Shown here: positions 14,284-17,930 of the stretch, piece after piece
Layout: the number at the start of each line of letters is the position of its first letter
Numbering within the stretch: position 1 is the first letter of the stretch
Translations under genes and position numbers: made by a program
Notes under the pieces: generated by a model
Database searches by the model: none
Told to the model about the DNA's origin: nothing
What the model saw: the letters and a program-made list of their open reading frames with translations, nothing else
Source of the DNA: CAITWF01 sp038231575
Lineage (GTDB): Bacteria > Verrucomicrobiota > Verrucomicrobiia > Opitutales > Opitutaceae
Assembly (NCBI GenBank): GCA_038231575.1
Contig: JBBRLB010000124.1
Coordinates: 1 to 17,930, forward strand
DNA length: 17,930 bases
Reading direction: 5' to 3'

Positions 14284-15861
14284 ATGAACCCCGAGTTCCC
14301 GCTTCTCCGTCAGGTGCTCCTCTATCGGCTCGACGCCGTCCTCCTCGCGTCGCTCACGATCGTGGGGTGCATCCTCTGCCGCTGGCACGTGCGCCGCCGG
14401 CGGGCGAACGAGGCTTTTCCTTTTCAAACCTGCGCGTTCGCGTTGGGACTGGTCGTCGGTGGCGCGCTGCTCGCCGAATGGAGCGCGCCGCTCGCCCACG
14501 ACGTGGCCACCGGAAATTCGCTGACCGCGCTGGCCACCCTGCGCGCCACCCTGCTGCTCGCGACGGGCGCACTCGTCGCCGTTCTGCTCGTCAACACCAC
14601 GGTCGTCGTGCTGTTGCGCGCGGAGCTGCGCGAGCGCACGGCCACCGAGCGCCAGTTGCTCACGGCCAAGGCGGCCGCGGACGAGGCGAATCGCGCGAAG
14701 GGCGAGTTCCTCGCGGTCATGAGCCACGAGATTCGCACGCCACTCAACGCCGTGATCGGCTTCGCCAACCTCCTCGCTGATTCCGGCCTGGATGAGGTGC
14801 AGCGCGGTTATGTCGCAACCATCACCAACGAAGGGGCGCGGCTCAGTTCTCTCGTCAACGACGTCCTCGACCTCACCAAGATTGAAGAAGGCCGCCTCGC
14901 GCTGGAGCGCCTGCCCTTCGCCCCGGCCGAAACCGCGCACGAGGTGCTGCGCTTGCTGGGGGCGCGGGCCGCGCAAAAAAATATCGAACTGCGGTTTGAA
15001 GCGCAGCTCGCCGGACCGCTGCTGGTGGCCGGCGACCCGCTGCGCTTCCGTCAGATTCTTCTCAATCTGATCGACAACGCGATCAAGTTTACGCCCCAGG
15101 GCACGGTGACTCTTTTTCTGCGGTGGTCAGCGCCCGAGTCCAACAAGGGGCACGGCCTGCTCGCGGTCCGCGTGCGCGACACGGGCATCGGCATCCCGGC
15201 GGAAAAACAGAAAACCCTGTTTCAAATGTTCATGCAGGCCGACACGTCAACCACCCGGCGTTATGGCGGCACAGGCCTTGGCCTCGCCATCTGCCAGCGA
15301 CTCGTGACCCTCATGGGCGGGAAAATCTCCGTGTCCAGTGTCGCCGGCGAAGGGACCGAATTTTCCTTCACCTTGGCTGCCGCTCCGGTCGGGCTGCCCG
15401 GCGAAACTTTGGCGCCCGAGTCAACATCTCCCCCGGCCGAAGGTCCGCGACCCCGAATCCTCGTGGTCGATGACATGGAGACAAACCGGTTCTTGCTGGA
15501 AGTTTTCCTGCGACGTAGCGGATTCGTCCCCACGCTCGCGGCCACGGGCGAGGAGGCCGTGCGGCTCGCTGCCGCCCAACCGTTCGATGCCATCCTGATG
15601 GATCTGCATATGCCGGGCCTTGATGGCTTCACCGCCACGCAACGGATCCGCGCGGCCGAACCTGCGGGCCGACACACACCGATCATCGCGCTCACCGCCT
15701 CAGTCGCGAAAGGCACCCGCGCCAAGTGTCTCGCCGCCGGCATGGATGACTATCTGACGAAGCCGCTCGATCTGACGAAATTTCGCGCCCTGCTGGCCAG
15801 CTATGTGGCGCTTCCCGCACCGCCGGTCTCACTCTCTCCCTCTCATCTCGGGCGCGCTTGA
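14284..15861 (+). CDS. membrane-bound hybrid sensor histidine kinase with C-terminal receiver domain
   Basis: Hybrid kinase of 525 residues. Three predicted membrane helices (about 14-33, 49-67 and 87-111) have almost no periplasmic loop and no recognisable sensor domain, so the input may be membrane-derived or come from a partner. A short coiled coil (112-140) leads to the HisKA domain with phospho-acceptor H148 in FLAVMSHEIRTPLNAVIGF. The HATPase domain shows the N box NLIDNAIKFTP (261-271), the G1 box VRDTGIGIP (297-305) and YGGTGLGLAI (327-336). A receiver domain (390-505) keeps D396/D397, phospho-acceptor D440 (AILMDLHMPGLDG), T471-region ALTAS and K493 (LTKP). It lacks an HPt domain and no response regulator gene is in the window, so its target lies elsewhere. 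It ends 10 bp from the convergent mpl stop. Confidence 0.94.
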   Translation: MNPEFPLLRQVLLYRLDAVLLASLTIVGCILCRWHVRRRRANEAFPFQTCAFALGLVVGGALLAEWSAPLAHDVATGNSLTALATLRATLLLATGALVAVLLVNTTVVVLLRAELRERTATERQLLTAKAAADEANRAKGEFLAVMSHEIRTPLNAVIGFANLLADSGLDEVQRGYVATITNEGARLSSLVNDVLDLTKIEEGRLALERLPFAPAETAHEVLRLLGARAAQKNIELRFEAQLAGPLLVAGDPLRFRQILLNLIDNAIKFTPQGTVTLFLRWSAPESNKGHGLLAVRVRDTGIGIPAEKQKTLFQMFMQADTSTTRRYGGTGLGLAICQRLVTLMGGKISVSSVAGEGTEFSFTLAAAPVGLPGETLAPESTSPPAEGPRPRILVVDDMETNRFLLEVFLRRSGFVPTLAATGEEAVRLAAAQPFDAILMDLHMPGLDGFTATQRIRAAEPAGRHTPIIALTASVAKGTRAKCLAAGMDDYLTKPLDLTKFRALLASYVALPAPPVSLSPSHLGRA

Positions 15862-15881
15862 AGCCGAGGGCTCAGCGCGCC
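15851..15881. terminator. symmetric hairpin between the convergent kinase and mpl genes
   Basis: GGCGCGCT (15851-15858) pairs perfectly with AGCGCGCC (15874-15881). Inside, AGCC (15862-15865) pairs with GGCT (15869-15872) around a GAG loop. The 31-bp element contains both stop codons and would form on transcripts from either strand. There is no T-run on either side, so it is a hairpin-only candidate for bidirectional termination or 3'-end protection. Confidence 0.5.
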
Positions 15882-17296
15882 GCCATCACATACCGGCCGA
15901 TAATTCCGTCGAACGATCCGTTCGTGAAAAAGACCACGACTCGCGGCTTTTGCGACATGGTCGGCCGCAAGGTGTGCGCCGCGAGTTTTTCCAACAGCGC
16001 GGCGTTCGTCGCCGCAAAATGCGCTTCCACCCCCTGGGTCTCCAGCTGCTGCGCCACCGCCTCGGGATCGAAGCGCTCCTGCGCGCTGAGTTTTTCCGGC
16101 CGGTTAAGCGCGCCGATGTAAACCTCGTCGGCTTGGGCGAGCGCCCGCATGAACGCGTCCTGCATGGACCGACGACTCGACGTGTTCGAGCGCGGTTCGA
16201 ACACGGCGGTCAGCACCGAACCTTTGAACCGGGCGCGAAACGAATGCAGCGTCTCCGCCAGCGCGGTCGGATGATGCCCGAAATCCTCAATCACGGTTAA
16301 TTGCGCGGTGGCCAGCAAGGTTTCCTGCCGCCGTTTTACCCCCCGGAATCGCGCGAGCGACTCGAGGGAGAGCGTTGTGGGGCTGGCGGGGTTGAGCGCC
16401 AAACCGGCGGCCGTCGCCGCCATGGCCGCATTGCGCGCGTTGAACAGGCCCGGCAGCGACCACTGCACCTTGGCCCAAAGCTCGCCCCGCCAAAGCAGCG
16501 TGAACGTGGCGCCCGCTTCCGCTTCGGAAAAATCGGCGATGCGAACATCGCAGTGCTCGCCGACCCCCACTCGCACCACGCGGGTCCACGCCGTCGGGCC
16601 GAGGGCGCGCAAGTTGTCGTCGTCGCCATTCAACACGATGCCGCCGTTGCGCGGCACAATCCGCGCGAGGTGCAAAAACGTCCGCTGCACGTCCGCCAGA
16701 TCGCGGAAAATATCGGCGTGATCGAATTCAAGATTGTTCAGCACGACGAGATGCGGCGCGTAGTGGATGAACTTGCTGCGCTTGTCGAAAAACGCGCTGT
16801 CGTATTCGTCGCCCTCGATCACGAAAGGATCGCTCGCGCGGCCGGCATGCGCTCCCATCGGCGGATCCTGGGGCACGCCTCCGATCAAGAATCCCGGATC
16901 GCGGCCATTCTCGCGCAGCAAAAATGCGGCGAGCGAAGTGGTCGTAGTTTTCCCATGCGTGCCGCAGATCACGAGGTTCTTGCGGCGGGCGAGCACGAGA
17001 TCATGCAGCATCGCGGGGAGCGAAGTGAACGGGATCGCGCGCGAGTCGAGCAGCCACTCCACTTCCGGATTTCCGCGCGACATCGCATTGCCAATCACCA
17101 CGAGATCCGGCGAAAGTTTTTCCAGTCGCACCGGATCGTAGCCTTCATGCAGCGCGATTCCGGCGCTCGACAGCACCGAACTCATCGGCGGATACACGCC
17201 GGCATCGGCGCCGAATACTTCATGACCGCCCGCGCGCGCGAGCAACGCGGCGTTGCCCATTGCGGTCCCACAAATCCCCATGAAGTAAATTCTCAT
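15872..17296 (-). CDS. mpl: UDP-N-acetylmuramate:L-alanyl-gamma-D-glutamyl-meso-diaminopimelate ligase
   Basis: Murein peptide ligase of 474 residues that joins the recycled tripeptide L-Ala-D-Glu-mesoDAP to UDP-MurNAc in the cytoplasm, feeding peptidoglycan recycling. The N-terminal Rossmann domain opens MRIYFMGICGTAMGNAALL. The central Mur-ligase P-loop is ICGTHGKTTTT (110-120). The Mpl-typical block FVIEGDEYDSAFFDKRSKF (158-176) follows, then NNLEFDHADIF (187-197) and the HH motif EDFGHHPTA in the C-terminal half. EGDEYDSAFFDKRSKF separates Mpl from MurC. Its presence implies a meso-DAP cell wall. The start at 17296 overlaps, as ATGA, the stop of a 37-codon upstream frame, and a 7-bp hairpin (17310-17327) lies just ahead of the start codon, so translational coupling is possible. 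No other murein genes are adjacent. Confidence 0.96.
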   Translation of the reverse strand: MRIYFMGICGTAMGNAALLARAGGHEVFGADAGVYPPMSSVLSSAGIALHEGYDPVRLEKLSPDLVVIGNAMSRGNPEVEWLLDSRAIPFTSLPAMLHDLVLARRKNLVICGTHGKTTTTSLAAFLLRENGRDPGFLIGGVPQDPPMGAHAGRASDPFVIEGDEYDSAFFDKRSKFIHYAPHLVVLNNLEFDHADIFRDLADVQRTFLHLARIVPRNGGIVLNGDDDNLRALGPTAWTRVVRVGVGEHCDVRIADFSEAEAGATFTLLWRGELWAKVQWSLPGLFNARNAAMAATAAGLALNPASPTTLSLESLARFRGVKRRQETLLATAQLTVIEDFGHHPTALAETLHSFRARFKGSVLTAVFEPRSNTSSRRSMQDAFMRALAQADEVYIGALNRPEKLSAQERFDPEAVAQQLETQGVEAHFAATNAALLEKLAAHTLRPTMSQKPRVVVFFTNGSFDGIIGRYVMAAR

Positions 17297-17406
17297 GATC
17301 TGAAAATCGTGCGTGAAGTCTCACGCATTGTGCCGCGGCAATGTCGAGTTCTCGTGCGATCAAAAAAAACGCCGACGTCAGCCTCAACCTCGTCGGTCGA
17401 TTGCAT
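17293..17406 (-). CDS. candidate 37-residue leader ORF coupled to mpl
   Basis: A minus-strand ATG at 17406 is preceded by AAGGAG with only 3 nt before the start, one of very few Shine-Dalgarno-like sequences in the window. It opens a 37-codon frame (MQSTDEVEADVGVFF onward, then Arg/Thr-rich, ending IFRS) whose TGA overlaps the mpl ATG. The peptide has no membrane helix and matches nothing I know. Codons 13-15 (GTT TTT TTT) are the T-run of a terminator-like hairpin, so the frame and a possible attenuator overlap. It could be a cis-acting leader rather than a functional protein, or chance; conservation is the deciding test. Confidence 0.35.
   Translation of the reverse strand: MQSTDEVEADVGVFFDRTRTRHCRGTMRETSRTIFRS
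17362..17396 (-). terminator. terminator-like hairpin in the mpl leader
   Basis: Read on the minus strand: CCGACG (17396-17391), a 13-nt loop, CGTCGG (17377-17372), then CG and eight T residues (17369-17362). The stem is only 6 bp and the loop is large, so efficiency would be modest. It lies upstream of mpl on the mpl-sense strand, inside the 37-codon frame, where ribosomes could prevent folding. Confidence 0.4.
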
Positions 17407-17601
17407 AATCTCCTTCGAATTACTCGAATTTTCCCATAAATGACGCATATATCTGTTAATTAGGTTTTTAAATGGTAACGCAGTTTATCTGCCCGGAGGG
17501 TAGCACTACGTAGGGCCGTTGCGTGTTAGCCGCTCTTAATACCACTGGCGATCGGACACCGCTCTGCGAGTCTTTTGCCATCGAGTTACTCGAGCCCTTT
17601 A
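17407..17601. promoter_or_regulatory. AT-richer divergent promoter region, with motif copy B at 17494-17522
   Basis: This spacer drives mpl leftward and the pilus-type genes rightward and is visibly AT-richer (17401-17475) than the rest of the window. It holds CGGAGGGTAGCA (17494-17505), the 8-bp palindrome CTACGTAG (17506-17513) and CCGTTGC (17516-17522), a near copy of 14173-14199. A TAATAC at 17537-17542 could be the -10 for rightward transcription; the palindrome would then sit near -40, as for an activator-dependent promoter. TCGA-R-TTACTCGA occurs twice, at 17415-17428 and 17581-17594. No known riboswitch was recognised on either strand. Confidence 0.45.
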
Positions 17602-17748
17602 ATGCAACTGCCAGTTCAACTTCCAATGCTCTCAGCGACCGCCGTTATTGGCGTTTTTTCCGTTGCTGCATTTTGCATGGTGAAGGCAGCGGAAGTTTTT
17701 CAAAACGTGAAGCGCGTGTCAGTCCGGAATCAGACCAAAGTGCAATGA
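17602..17748 (+). CDS. 48-residue single-pass membrane micro-protein upstream of the PilX-like gene
   Basis: An ATG at 17602 opens a 48-codon frame starting MQLPVQLPMLSATAVIGVFS and continuing VAAFCMVKAAEV. It contains one hydrophobic helix (about 9-30) followed by a basic, polar tail (KRVSVRNQTKVQ). Its TGA overlaps the next ATG as ATGA (17745-17748), the same tight coupling seen between proven genes here. Helix followed by positive tail predicts the N-terminus outside and the tail in the cytoplasm. I do not recognise a family. It has no Shine-Dalgarno, like its neighbours. The frame could be the first gene of a type IV pilus minor-pilin cluster, or simply a leader. Confidence 0.5.
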   Translation: MQLPVQLPMLSATAVIGVFSVAAFCMVKAAEVFQNVKRVSVRNQTKVQ

Positions 17749-17930
17749 GCCTGCGCCGCACCCAACGTCTGCCTTCCAGCAATCGCGGCGCCGCGATGCT
17801 CGCCGCGCTGTGTTTCGCGCTGGTGCTGGCGATCGTGCTGAGCAGCTACATCACGATGTGCTACCGCAGCCTCCAGATGAGCACGCGCAACGCGAACAGC
17901 GGCCACAGCCTCGAGCTCGCCGAGACCGGC
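17745..17930 (+). CDS. PilX-like pilus assembly protein, N-terminus (partial)
   Basis: A frame of 62 codons runs off the right edge. It begins with a short basic segment (MSLRRTQRLPSSNRG), then a hydrophobic helix (AAMLAALCFALVLAIVLSSY, about 16-36), then polar residues with LELAETG at the edge. Basic leader, 'RG' junction, long N-terminal helix and a following '(N)xAExG' segment are typical of PilX_N-type minor-pilin and type IV pilus assembly proteins. The canonical glutamate at +5 after the glycine is missing (GAAMLA), as is common for PilX relatives. It is translationally coupled to the 48-residue frame. The C-terminus and downstream genes are outside the window. Confidence 0.65.
   Translation, partial: MSLRRTQRLPSSNRGAAMLAALCFALVLAIVLSSYITMCYRSLQMSTRNANSGHSLELAETG

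Noticed and set aside
16301..17443. A 380-codon plus-strand frame opposite mpl
   Set aside because: It is the antisense shadow of mpl, Arg/His-rich, with no recognisable domains.

Overview
This 17.9 kb stretch of GC-rich chromosomal DNA most likely comes from a member of the Verrucomicrobiota, probably near the Opitutaceae. That assignment is inference. It rests on a DUF1080 secreted sugar-hydrolase-type protein, a lipase maturation factor (LMF1) homologue, high GC, a meso-DAP recycling ligase (Mpl, so a diaminopimelate wall), PilX-like type IV pilus genes, and start codons that almost never carry a Shine-Dalgarno sequence. No insertion sequence, CRISPR array, tRNA, rRNA or phage gene was seen.

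Layout. (1) 1-129, minus strand: the N-terminus of a secreted protein running off the left edge. (2) 372-4099, plus strand: a MacAB-type tripartite efflux operon (membrane fusion protein, separate ATPase, FtsX-like permease); the adaptor carries an extra helical insert and long Gly-rich tracts, and the permease also has a Gly-rich tract. (3) 4215-8069, plus strand: an exported TPR plus beta-propeller protein followed by a complete NitT/TauT-type ABC importer (ATPase, permease, NMT1/THI5-like binding protein). (4) 8117-11771, plus strand: an LMF1-family membrane protein packed tightly against two SAM-dependent methyltransferases. One is of the METTL25/Methyltransf_32 type, the other of the Rsm22/METTL17 type with four candidate iron-sulfur cysteines. 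(5) 11749-12456, minus strand: a DUF1080 protein whose 3' end overlaps the previous gene. (6) 12577-14159, plus strand: a 34-residue very basic protein, a strong intrinsic terminator, then rimO starting directly after the terminator. (7) 14284-15861, plus strand: a membrane hybrid histidine kinase, convergent with mpl (15872-17296, minus strand). (8) 17297-17930: an AT-richer divergent region with two overlooked micro-ORFs, one ATGA-coupled to mpl and one ATGA-coupled to a PilX-like gene that leaves the window.

How the parts fit. Regions 2 and 3 look like an export pump and an import system. Regions 4 and 6 concentrate proteins linked to ribosome small-subunit maturation (Rsm22-like, RimO, a tiny basic protein). 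The most unusual non-coding signal is a roughly 27-bp motif found twice, 79 and 84 bp ahead of the 48-residue micro-ORF/PilX unit and of the histidine kinase gene. It may mark a shared regulator. No single spectacular unknown system is evident; the best candidates for novelty are that motif, the mpl leader, the micro-ORFs and the methyltransferase pair.
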